Origin: Candidatus Latescibacterota bacterium
GTDB taxonomy: Bacteria; Latescibacterota; UBA2968
NCBI GenBank assembly: GCA_018650745.1
Contig: JABIFK010000353.1
Coordinates: 1 to 13,875 of the forward strand
Length of the DNA stretch: 13,875 nt
Reading direction: 5' to 3'
A model generated the notes under the pieces. It was not told where the DNA came from. It worked only from the letters and a program-made list of their open reading frames with translations, and ran no database searches. Position numbers and translations under genes: made by a program. Positions 1-7,452 of this stretch are shown here, in pieces (the first letter of the stretch is position 1; each line of letters begins with the position of its first letter).

Positions 1-2
1 AA

Positions 3-416
3 TTGGCACCACATGATGTTGATGTGTGGGCTGGGCGTGGTGATGCATTGCGGCAAGCTGGGCGTTTGGGTGAGGCCGTGACGTCATTTTCGCGCGCGTT
101 GGATTTGGTGCCCAATCATTTTTGGTCTTTGTTGGGGCGCGGCGTTGCGTTACGAACGGATAATGACTTGGAAGCTGCACTGGAAGACTTTGAAGCGGTA
201 TTGAAGTTGGACGATCAAGATCCGTGGGTGTGGACGCATAAGGGAGAAACGTTGCGATTGTTGGGGCGTTATGATGAGGCGATTGCCGACTTTACTAAGG
301 CACTGGCATTAGACTCAGATTTTTCTTGGGCGTTAGAATGTCGCAGCGAAACGTATCGACATATGGGGCGTTTTGTTGAGGCCATTGAAGATTTGAACCG
401 GGTCAAGGCATCATGA
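3..416 (+). CDS. TPR-repeat protein, 3' end (5' truncated by window)
   Basis: The reading frame is open at the left edge, so only the last 137 or so residues are seen and the true start lies upstream. The visible part is almost entirely tetratricopeptide repeats: three full 34-residue units (about residues 8-41, 42-75 and 76-109) and a final partial one. Each has the usual pattern, for example G-x-x-L-R-x-x-G-R-x-x-E-A followed by F-x-x-A-L-x-L. TPR units form helical scaffolds that bind other proteins or peptides. The stop overlaps the next start as ATGA, which implies translational coupling with the YcaO-domain gene. From memory, E. coli YcaO itself has a C-terminal TPR-like region, so a separate TPR partner is plausible. 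No signal peptide can be judged because the N-terminus is missing. The TPR call is firm; the role of partner to YcaO is inference. Confidence 0.85.
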   Translation: MAPHDVDVWAGRGDALRQAGRLGEAVTSFSRALDLVPNHFWSLLGRGVALRTDNDLEAALEDFEAVLKLDDQDPWVWTHKGETLRLLGRYDEAIADFTKALALDSDFSWALECRSETYRHMGRFVEAIEDLNRVKAS

Positions 417-1423
417 GTGAATCTCGGCAGATCGTCAATGCCGATCGAACCGTGCCTTTTGATGAAACGATAGCTCGTTTTGGTGAGGCGTTGAAGAGAA
501 AATGTCGGTTTTCGACACGGGCCCGTCAATTTTACGATACGGTTTGGATCTCAGATTGTTATACTGATTATGTGCAGTCGGCCCTGTTTCGTAAATATGA
601 AGGTCCTTTGATGGAAGGCATTGCTTTGCGCACCATGGGCAAAGGGCTTTCCAAACATCAGGTTTTGGCTGGTGCCATGGCCGAGGCTGTCGAGCGGATT
701 TCGTTTTTTGATGCGTTGGCCACTGGGCGTGAGACGCCTATTTATGAACTAACGCCCGATGCTGAACTGGTGCCTACGCAGATCAAAGCTTCAGAAGTGC
801 CTCATCTAAACAATTCGGCCAATGGTGTTTCGGCAGGAAATACTGTTTTAGAATGTGTGTTTCATGGTTTGTTGGAAATGCACGAGCATTTGGACGTGGG
901 TTTGCACTTTCCGTTTCCGGGTTTGGCACATCGGCAGTTTATCGATCCAAACATCACAGGGTTTTCTCCACAAGTGGCCAAGCGCATGTTGGCAGTGGCT
1001 GCGCCAGGAGAAAATGAAAAAGTGACCACCGTTCATGCGGTGGTTTGCCCAAAAGATTTGGGCCCATTGGTGCGCACCTGCACACATCTGGATGGGCATA
1101 TTGCCGTACAGCGTGCATTTAACGAGACCGTGCAAAGCCATAAAACGCGATATGCTGCTGATTTGCAAGCTTTTGAACCTGAGATTTCACTTTTGGATTT
1201 GCCCAATCATTTTACCGATGATTTAAAAACAGATATTCAGGTGGTTCTAAGTGGTATGAAAGAACCCGTTTATGTACAAGATTGGACGGATCCTGATATG
1301 AAAATTCCTGTGCTGCGACCGTTTAGCCCCAAAACAACAGCACAAGAGCGAGATCATGTTGTGATTGAAGCGTACGTGCATCAAATTATGGTTGATTCTG
1401 GAGATTATATTGTTTGGGAGTAA
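413..1423 (+). CDS. YcaO-domain protein (ATP-dependent amide-backbone-activating family)
   Basis: 336 residues with the YcaO core. The first signature lies at residues 76-97 (GKGLS...AEAVERIS), carrying E91 and E94. The second lies at 133-159 (NNSANGVSAGN...), with N143-x3-E147-x7-E155-x2-E158, the spacing of the Mg-ATP ligands in this family. The third is R234-x3-E238-x2-Q241. YcaO proteins phosphorylate a peptide amide oxygen and so promote azoline, thioamide or amidine formation; the E. coli member affects RimO-dependent methylthiolation of ribosomal protein S12. The usual Arg after the last Glu (ER) is His159 here. The C-terminus ends DYIVWE, without the proline-rich tail of azoline cyclodehydratases. 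No TfuA, ThiF/E1-like partner or precursor peptide is visible nearby, so the reaction cannot be assigned. There is no signal peptide, so it is cytoplasmic. The ATG at 413 overlaps the upstream stop and has AAGG just before it. Confidence 0.85.
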   Translation: MSESRQIVNADRTVPFDETIARFGEALKRKCRFSTRARQFYDTVWISDCYTDYVQSALFRKYEGPLMEGIALRTMGKGLSKHQVLAGAMAEAVERISFFDALATGRETPIYELTPDAELVPTQIKASEVPHLNNSANGVSAGNTVLECVFHGLLEMHEHLDVGLHFPFPGLAHRQFIDPNITGFSPQVAKRMLAVAAPGENEKVTTVHAVVCPKDLGPLVRTCTHLDGHIAVQRAFNETVQSHKTRYAADLQAFEPEISLLDLPNHFTDDLKTDIQVVLSGMKEPVYVQDWTDPDMKIPVLRPFSPKTTAQERDHVVIEAYVHQIMVDSGDYIVWE

Positions 1424-1466
1424 TTCATTTTAACCAGGGTGATGTGGTGAGGTGACTGAGGATGTC

Positions 1467-1476
1467 AAGAGGAGGG
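1467..1476 (+). promoter_or_regulatory. Shine-Dalgarno of the FGE-like gene
   Basis: A strong purine tract AAGAGGAGGG ends seven bases before ATG 1484. It makes that ATG the likely start rather than the in-frame TTG at 1478, which would sit one base after the tract. Confidence 0.75.
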
Positions 1477-1483
1477 CTTGATC

Positions 1484-2335
1484 ATGCCGAAACGGAAACA
1501 TCTGTGGTTTGGTGTACTTGTGTTGGCGTTTGCCTGTGGACAGGCGAAAGACACAGCGGGTCCAGATATTGCCATTGAGGAGTCGCGTATAACCACACCA
1601 GCAGGTACGGAACATGTTCAAGTTTTTGTCCCTGCTGGCAAATTTACAATGGGCACCAGTGATGGCCCCGACAATGAACGGCCGCTTCACGAAGTTGAGT
1701 TGGATGCGTTTTACATTGATAAATACGAAGTGACGAACACACAATATCTTGCTTTTTCAGAAGCTACGGGTGCAGAAAGGCCTCAGTTTATTCGCGAGGA
1801 CGCTTTTAATCAACCCAATCAGCCTGTTGTGGGAACGCTTTGGAATTTTGCGCGTGATTATTGTCACTGGGCCGGTTTGCAGTTGCCGTCGGAAGCGCAG
1901 TGGGAGAAAGCCGCCAGTGGTGGAGATGGGCGTATTTATCCTTGGGGTGATACTTCTCCAACGGAATTACAGGGTAATTTTAATTTTACCTCAGGACCCA
2001 TTGAGGTGGGTAGTTTTCCTGCTGGCGTGAGTCCTTATGGCGCATATGATATGGCGGGCAATGTGTGGGAGTGGACGATTGATGAGTATGAACATACATA
2101 TTATAATAGAAGCCCTGTTGTGAATCCTGTAAATTTAAAGAGTGAAGGCCTCGACGATGGGGCAGATCGCACATTGCGAGGTGGAGGCTGGTTTTCGGCG
2201 GCACGAAATATTCGAATTCCTGTACGCAGTTCGCTTGCGATAATGGACAGGCAGTATGAAGAAAACCCTGATGTTGATAATACGTTGATGTTTGCGCGCA
2301 TTGGATTTCGGTGTGCGAGAAATATTTCGAATTGA
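1484..2335 (+). CDS. FGE-sulfatase/SUMF1-like lipoprotein, catalytic cysteines absent
   Basis: 283 residues from ATG 1484. The N-terminus is a short basic and hydrophobic segment ending in A-F-A-C18, a plausible but not ideal lipobox. Residues about 46-280 form a formylglycine-generating-enzyme-like fold: VPAGKFTMG (49-57), YEVTNTQY (81-88), LPSEAQWEKAA (134-144), YPWGD (152-156), MAGNVWEWT (190-198), LRGGGWF (231-237) and IGFRCARN (273-280). True FGEs use a Cys pair after the RGG motif to bind copper and oxidise sulfatase cysteine. Here that stretch (RGGGWFSAARNIRIPVRSS) has no cysteine; only C18, C127 and C277 exist. It is therefore probably not an FGE but one of the many domain relatives with structural or other roles, anchored outside the cytoplasm. 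It sits 60 bp after the YcaO gene and 6 bp before the first cytochrome gene, so it is likely co-transcribed with both. Confidence 0.85.
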   Translation: MPKRKHLWFGVLVLAFACGQAKDTAGPDIAIEESRITTPAGTEHVQVFVPAGKFTMGTSDGPDNERPLHEVELDAFYIDKYEVTNTQYLAFSEATGAERPQFIREDAFNQPNQPVVGTLWNFARDYCHWAGLQLPSEAQWEKAASGGDGRIYPWGDTSPTELQGNFNFTSGPIEVGSFPAGVSPYGAYDMAGNVWEWTIDEYEHTYYNRSPVVNPVNLKSEGLDDGADRTLRGGGWFSAARNIRIPVRSSLAIMDRQYEENPDVDNTLMFARIGFRCARNISN

Positions 2336-2341
2336 GGTTGA

Positions 2342-4600
2342 ATGATTTCCAAGAATTTACGCCTGTTATTGGCGTTGATGACCGTTGCTCTTGCCGGGGC
2401 AGCGGTCTACCTATATGTGCAATTTCCAGAACCTAAAATAACTTCGGTTGTTCCCGCTGCTTCCAAAAACACTCATGTTTTGGCATCTGAAGGATATGCT
2501 GGAGCAGAAAGCTGCCGAGAGTGTCATCAATCTGACTTTTCCGTTTGGGAAGGTTCTGCTCATGCACATGCGATGGCCATTGCATCGCCCAAAACCGTGC
2601 AAGGCGATTTTACACGCGATACCACACATACATTTGATGGACAGTCCTATCGTATGTTTATGCGGGGTGACAGTTATTTTATTGAAGCACCCAACAGTGA
2701 AGGCATTGCCGAAATTTTTGATGTGCATTATATATTGGGCGCGCGACAACACGAAAACTATTTAACGCGTTTTGCCGATGGACGTATGCAAATGTTGCCT
2801 GTGTATTATGATTTGAATCAGAAGCAATGGTTTGATTCTGCAGAAGGCACCTTAGAGTTGGGCAAGGCACTCGGGGTTGGAGACTATTATTATTGGACAA
2901 ATCATGGGCGTACTTGGAACAAACGGTGTTTTGATTGCCATGCTTCTCAGATGCGTAAAAACTATGATTTGGCCACCGACACATACGATACTGTGGTTGG
3001 TGATTTGAGCATTAATTGTGAAGCGTGCCATGGCCCAGGTGCTGCACACATCCAATTTTGGCACGATGCCGGCGAAGATCCTAATTTGGCCATGAAGGGA
3101 GATGATTCATTGCCAGATTTGAGTGCCTTGAGTGCCAAGCAGCAAGTTGAAAACTGTGCACAGTGTCATGCTCTTAAAGCGGTGTTGCGTTCCGGGTACA
3201 CGCCTGGCGCTGATTACCAAGATTATTATGAGCCTTTTCTCATCAACTCCTCCGAATTTTTTTGGCCTGATGGTTTGTCTAAAAAGTTGGCCTATCCTTA
3301 TTTGCAGTTTGCAAGTAGTGGTTGTTTTCTTAAAGCGGGGCTGACGTGCACTGGGTGCCATGCCACACATGGTAGTGAGCGTACTGCTGAGTTGGTGGCT
3401 GATCCAGGAGGGGTCGGGTTGTGCGCACGGTGTCATCCAGAAGTTGCCGCCGATGTCAATGCGCATACACATCACAAACCAACAGGCCCTGGTGGCAATT
3501 GCAATATGTGTCATTTGCCCAAGCAATTTCGCAATCAGTTAGACATGACAGACCACCGGATTACAGTGCCCGTGCCCGAAAATACGGTGAAATTGGATAT
3601 TCCCAATGCGTGCAACCAAAGTGGATGCCATGCGGATCAGTCTGCAGAATGGGCATCGGACTGGTCACGCATTTGGTATGGTGAGTATCAAACAAAACGT
3701 GTGGATATTGCCAATGCTATTCACCGAGGGCGAGAGGGAGATGTTTCGGCTGTGCCTACTTTGTTGGCGTTGGTGCAGGCCGACGAAACTGCACCTCTTT
3801 TGCGAGCCGGTTTGGTTGAGATTTTGGGCAAGTTAGGTGACCGCCGTGCTATGCCTCAGCTGATTGAGGCATTGACCGACAGCCATTCTTCTGTGCGTGC
3901 CCAAGCATCGGCCGCTTTGGGTCGTGTGGGACATCCGTTGGCCACACGACCTCTTGTGAACGCATTATCAGACAGTGTTTTTTCTGTGCGTACTCGGGCC
4001 GCTTATGCGTTGGCATTGTTAGATTATATGCCCAGTGAGGCGCATAGAGATCAATATCAAAGTGCACTGGGAGAGTTTGAATCTGTGGTGAATGGCAAGG
4101 GGATGATGGCAGATGATGCCCATATGCATTTGAATGTGGGGCAGATTTATGAGTTTAGAAAAACGTTTGATGATGCTCTAAAACACTATCGATATGCATT
4201 GCGCTTTTTACCTGGTTTGGTTGAAGCACAAAATCGTACCCAGCGGTTGTTGGAGGGGGAAGCACGTTACAAAAAATTGGGCTTGGCCTATGTACACAGG
4301 GGCAACACTGTAGAGGGCATTGCGTTATTAGACCGGGCCGCTTCTGCCGGGGTGCGTTCTGATATTGTTGAAACAGGATTGGGCGATGCGCATCGCTGGT
4401 TGGGGCAGTTTGATCAAGCCAAACAACATTATCAGTCCGCGTTACAACTTTCAAATGGGAGTCCTGGCGCACATCGGGGAATGGCTTTGATCTTGTATGC
4501 ACAAGGAAAAGATGAAAAAGGGTTGAGTCATTGGTCGGTATTTGAAAAAGCGCAGGGTGATGGTGAGGCGCGTGTTCGTGAATTGATGGGAGACAAATAA
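2342..4600 (+). CDS. Octahaem c-type cytochrome fused to HEAT and TPR repeats (copy 1)
   Basis: 752 residues. An N-terminal hydrophobic segment (about 7-27) is a signal peptide or anchor. The cytochrome part (about 50-450) has seven CXXCH sites with first cysteines at 58, 196, 226, 272, 336, 361 and 387, plus one C-x4-CH site at C424-H430, giving eight predicted haems. The first motif region (YAGAESCRECH) resembles cytochrome c554-type domains; CTGCHATHG resembles doubled-CXXCH motifs. HEAT-like repeats follow (about 465-560) and then TPR-like repeats (about 590-735). C328 is unpaired and conserved in the neighbouring copy. The protein should be exported and matured outside the cytoplasmic membrane, where it passes electrons while the repeats bind partners. 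GAGG lies four bases before the ATG. It is followed after two bases by a GTG for its paralogue. Redox partner and substrate are unknown. Confidence 0.9.
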   Translation: MISKNLRLLLALMTVALAGAAVYLYVQFPEPKITSVVPAASKNTHVLASEGYAGAESCRECHQSDFSVWEGSAHAHAMAIASPKTVQGDFTRDTTHTFDGQSYRMFMRGDSYFIEAPNSEGIAEIFDVHYILGARQHENYLTRFADGRMQMLPVYYDLNQKQWFDSAEGTLELGKALGVGDYYYWTNHGRTWNKRCFDCHASQMRKNYDLATDTYDTVVGDLSINCEACHGPGAAHIQFWHDAGEDPNLAMKGDDSLPDLSALSAKQQVENCAQCHALKAVLRSGYTPGADYQDYYEPFLINSSEFFWPDGLSKKLAYPYLQFASSGCFLKAGLTCTGCHATHGSERTAELVADPGGVGLCARCHPEVAADVNAHTHHKPTGPGGNCNMCHLPKQFRNQLDMTDHRITVPVPENTVKLDIPNACNQSGCHADQSAEWASDWSRIWYGEYQTKRVDIANAIHRGREGDVSAVPTLLALVQADETAPLLRAGLVEILGKLGDRRAMPQLIEALTDSHSSVRAQASAALGRVGHPLATRPLVNALSDSVFSVRTRAAYALALLDYMPSEAHRDQYQSALGEFESVVNGKGMMADDAHMHLNVGQIYEFRKTFDDALKHYRYALRFLPGLVEAQNRTQRLLEGEARYKKLGLAYVHRGNTVEGIALLDRAASAGVRSDIVETGLGDAHRWLGQFDQAKQHYQSALQLSNGSPGAHRGMALILYAQGKDEKGLSHWSVFEKAQGDGEARVRELMGDK

Positions 4601-4602
4601 GC

Positions 4603-7452
4603 GTGAAAAAATGTCCAATAAAAACCCACAGTGAAGCGGCGAATGACAAATGGCAAATGGCCCAACCTACCCCTCCTAATTTGATGGTCCCTCCACGTTT
4701 GACCTCTGCCTTCTGTCGTTTGTTTTGTGTTTTGTGCTTTGTGATCTTCGGATGTGGAGAAGGCACAAAAGAACCCAATTTGGTGCGAGCATTAGAGCCT
4801 GAATTTACGGGTGTAGAAAGATGTGCCGAATGTCATACCGATAGTTATGCCGAATGGAAACACAGTTTGCACAGTTTGGCCATGGCTGTGCCAACTGATT
4901 CAACGGTCGTGGGTGATTTTAACAATGCCTCGCATACCTATGGTGGTGTGACCAGTACAATGTATCAACGTGATGGCAAATATTATATGAAGACACCCAA
5001 TGCCAATGGGCAAGTGCAGGAATTTCAGATTGACTATACCATTGGTGTTAGGCAACATCAGGCTTATGTGACAAAGTTTTCCGATGGACGGTATCAGGTT
5101 TTGCCGCTGTATCACGATGGCGCAACAAATGCGTGGGTTGATGCGCAAGAAGGTGGCGTCGTGGCTCAGCATCAGGTACTTAAGCCCAATGACTATTATT
5201 ATTGGACCCAGGCAGGACGGACGTGGAATTTCCATTGTTTCGATTGCCATGCCAGTCGTGTGCAAAAACACTATGATGTTGATACCGATACCTATCGCAG
5301 TTCCGTGGGTAATTTGTCAATTGATTGTGAGGCATGCCATGGACCATCGGCCAAACACGACGAAACCCGTGGTCAGCCGGGTGCGCCTATGCACCTATTG
5401 GCTTTGCGATCGTTAGACAAAGAACCATCGGTTGAGGTGTGCATTCAATGTCATGCAGCAAAAGAAATTTTGACCGAAGGGTATTTGCCGGGTGAGAATT
5501 TTTATGATTATTATCAATTGATTTTGCCCGATGATAAGCGCTTTTTTTATCCCGACGGTCAACCTCGAGTTTATATCTATCCGGGTGCGTTGCATCTCAT
5601 GAGCCCGTGCTTTGTAGATGATGATTTGCGGTGCACAACGTGTCACGATTCTCACGGGTCTACACGCGATGTGGATTTGGTGGCAGATCGAGAGGGCGTG
5701 GGCTTGTGTGAAAAATGTCATGAAGATATTGCAGAAAACCCTGTAGCGCATGGACATCACAAACCGGGTAGCAAGGGCAATCAGTGTGTGCAATGTCACA
5801 TGCCTTATCATTATGTAACGGGTGAAAATTTAACAGATCATCGTATCGTCTCTCCTGTACCTGAAAATACGATTGTGAATGGTGTGCCCAATTCGTGTAA
5901 TCAAACTACCTGTCATGCCGACCAGTCTGCGCAGTGGGCTTCAAAATGGGCGAAACAATGGTATGGGACTTATCAAGATCGCGAGGTGGCGCGTACCACT
6001 GTTGTTGCGTTGGCTCAAAAAGGGGATGTTCGGGCGGTTGATGGTTTGGTGAAAATGTTGAAAGATGGCAGTTCGGTTTGGCGAGCAACGGCCGCGGGTT
6101 TGTTGGGTGGTTTGGATGATGGGCGTGTGGTGCCACATTTGATCCAGGTTATGGATGACGAGCATGCGATGGTACGTATGAAAGCGGCGATCTCTTTGGG
6201 GCGTTTGGGTGATATGCGTGCCATACCCAAGCTGATCGCGGCATTGTCGGATTCTGCTAAATTGGTACGCATTCAGGCACCATTTGCGCTGATGGATTTG
6301 GGCTACCTTGACCAAACAAGTGACCGGTTTAAAAATGCGTTGTCTGAGCATCGTGGTGTGGTAGCCACAGTACAAAGCGATGACCCAGGATATCACGAAA
6401 GTTTGGGGCAAGTATATGAGCAGCAAGGTCAATTTGATGCTGCAGAGCGTGAGTTTCGCATTGTTGCCAAATTAGATCCAAGTCATCCCGAAACAGCACG
6501 GGATTTGGATCGGGTTCAAAAAGAGCGTGATCTGTTTGCGAAAATAATTTCTCATTTTGCTGCTGAGGAATTGGTCCTACTACGGGGGGCAGCTCAATTG
6601 CAATATGGCCGATATGAATCTGCTGTGGATGATTTGAAGAAGCAGACTGGTATTTCTGCTTTGTTTTGGACAAAGTTGGGAGATACTTATTGGGGTAATG
6701 GGCAGCACGATGAAGCCTTACAAGTCTATTTGCAGGCAGTAGATGTTGTACCTGCATTTTTGCCAGCGGTGCGACAATTGGCACAGATGGCCTTTGCTGT
6801 GACAGGCGAAGAGAATGGTGATGATGCCTACGATGAATTGCCCGCACAGGTGTGGATTGATCGTGCGCTTTCTGCTGTGCGTCAGAAGAATTGGAATGAT
6901 GCGCGTAAGTGTTTTTTGGCTGCTTTGGAGCGTGAGCAGCGTGGTGATATTTCATTTGGGTTGAGTGAAAAAACGAGGTCTGTTATAAGGACCATGGCCG
7001 ATTCTGTTTTTGCTGTTGGCGGTGAGGCTTATGAGGCTGGCAACTTGGATGCCGCTTTGTCTGCATACCAAAAAGTGCTGGTGTTAGACCCAGAACGAGC
7101 GGATACACATACATTAATGGGGTTGATTCGGGCAGATCAAGGTGCTTTGGCACAAGCCAAACAACACCTTTACGATGCTTTGTTGGTCAATGTGTCCTAT
7201 GTACCTGCATTAACTATTTTGGGCACCGTATTTCAAGATCATGAGAATTTAGATGTGGCATTGGCTTTATATCAGTTGGCTTGGGCCATAGAACCACTGG
7301 CAGCAGGTGTGGAGTTGTTTATGGGGCAAGCGTATTTGATGCAGGGCAATCGCGATAGCGCACGTGTAATTTTGTCACGTGTGGTCAAGCGCGAGCCCAA
7401 TAATGTAGAAGCACGCGAACTTTTGAATGAGGCAGGAGGGCAGGAATTGTGA
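4603..7452 (+). CDS. Octahaem c-type cytochrome lipoprotein fused to HEAT and TPR repeats (copy 2)
   Basis: 949 residues from GTG 4603, two bases after the upstream stop, with GGAG ten bases before. An in-frame ATG at 4684 gives 922 residues and a more normal signal peptide but has no SD. The lipobox is V-I-F-G-C51. The cytochrome part matches copy 1 site by site: CXXCH first cysteines at 74, 212, 242, 280, 344, 369 and 395, then C-x4-CH at C432-H438. The unpaired Cys is C336. HEAT-like repeats lie at about 465-570, and the TPR part is some 180 residues longer than in copy 1. Shared blocks such as DYYYWT, GRTWN, CFDCHAS, CEACHGP and VPENT show gene duplication followed by divergence. It is probably lipid-anchored outside the cytoplasm; inner or outer membrane cannot be told. 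The signal-peptide region is encoded by heptanucleotide repeats. It overlaps the next gene by four bases. Confidence 0.9.
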   Translation: MKKCPIKTHSEAANDKWQMAQPTPPNLMVPPRLTSAFCRLFCVLCFVIFGCGEGTKEPNLVRALEPEFTGVERCAECHTDSYAEWKHSLHSLAMAVPTDSTVVGDFNNASHTYGGVTSTMYQRDGKYYMKTPNANGQVQEFQIDYTIGVRQHQAYVTKFSDGRYQVLPLYHDGATNAWVDAQEGGVVAQHQVLKPNDYYYWTQAGRTWNFHCFDCHASRVQKHYDVDTDTYRSSVGNLSIDCEACHGPSAKHDETRGQPGAPMHLLALRSLDKEPSVEVCIQCHAAKEILTEGYLPGENFYDYYQLILPDDKRFFYPDGQPRVYIYPGALHLMSPCFVDDDLRCTTCHDSHGSTRDVDLVADREGVGLCEKCHEDIAENPVAHGHHKPGSKGNQCVQCHMPYHYVTGENLTDHRIVSPVPENTIVNGVPNSCNQTTCHADQSAQWASKWAKQWYGTYQDREVARTTVVALAQKGDVRAVDGLVKMLKDGSSVWRATAAGLLGGLDDGRVVPHLIQVMDDEHAMVRMKAAISLGRLGDMRAIPKLIAALSDSAKLVRIQAPFALMDLGYLDQTSDRFKNALSEHRGVVATVQSDDPGYHESLGQVYEQQGQFDAAEREFRIVAKLDPSHPETARDLDRVQKERDLFAKIISHFAAEELVLLRGAAQLQYGRYESAVDDLKKQTGISALFWTKLGDTYWGNGQHDEALQVYLQAVDVVPAFLPAVRQLAQMAFAVTGEENGDDAYDELPAQVWIDRALSAVRQKNWNDARKCFLAALEREQRGDISFGLSEKTRSVIRTMADSVFAVGGEAYEAGNLDAALSAYQKVLVLDPERADTHTLMGLIRADQGALAQAKQHLYDALLVNVSYVPALTILGTVFQDHENLDVALALYQLAWAIEPLAAGVELFMGQAYLMQGNRDSARVILSRVVKREPNNVEARELLNEAGGQEL
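4641..4750. repeat. Heptanucleotide tandem-repeat element (STRR-like), two arms
   Basis: The left arm (4641-4661) is gaatgac, aaatggc, aaatggc. The right arm (4695-4743) is seven consecutive heptamers: acgtttg, acctctg, ccttctg, tcgtttg, ttttgtg, ttttgtg, ctttgtg, with an eighth, weaker unit (atcttcg) to 4750. Between them is a pyrimidine-rich stretch with acccctcc and tccctcc. This resembles the short tandemly repeated repetitive sequences, often seven bases long, described in heterocystous cyanobacteria and seen in other genomes. The element sits inside the 5' end of the second cytochrome gene and encodes its signal peptide. Confidence 0.7.
7434..7440 (+). promoter_or_regulatory. Shine-Dalgarno inside the end of cytochrome copy 2
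   Basis: AGGAGGG lies within the last codons of the upstream gene. It is eight bases before GTG 7449, eleven before ATG 7452 and twenty before ATG 7461. The spacing favours GTG 7449 (GTGA overlap) or ATG 7452. Confidence 0.65.

Noticed and set aside
1484..2335. Active formylglycine-generating enzyme for a sulfatase
   Set aside because: The catalytic cysteine pair is missing and no sulfatase gene is nearby.
4155..4778. Minus-strand open frame of about 207 codons
   Set aside because: It lies opposite the two cytochrome genes, has no SD, and its product is a His/Thr/Pro-rich shadow with its N-terminal part running through the heptamer repeats.
6329..6955. Minus-strand open frame of about 208 codons
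   Set aside because: It is antisense to the TPR part of cytochrome copy 2, with His/Gln-rich low-complexity composition and no recognisable domain; a frame shadow.
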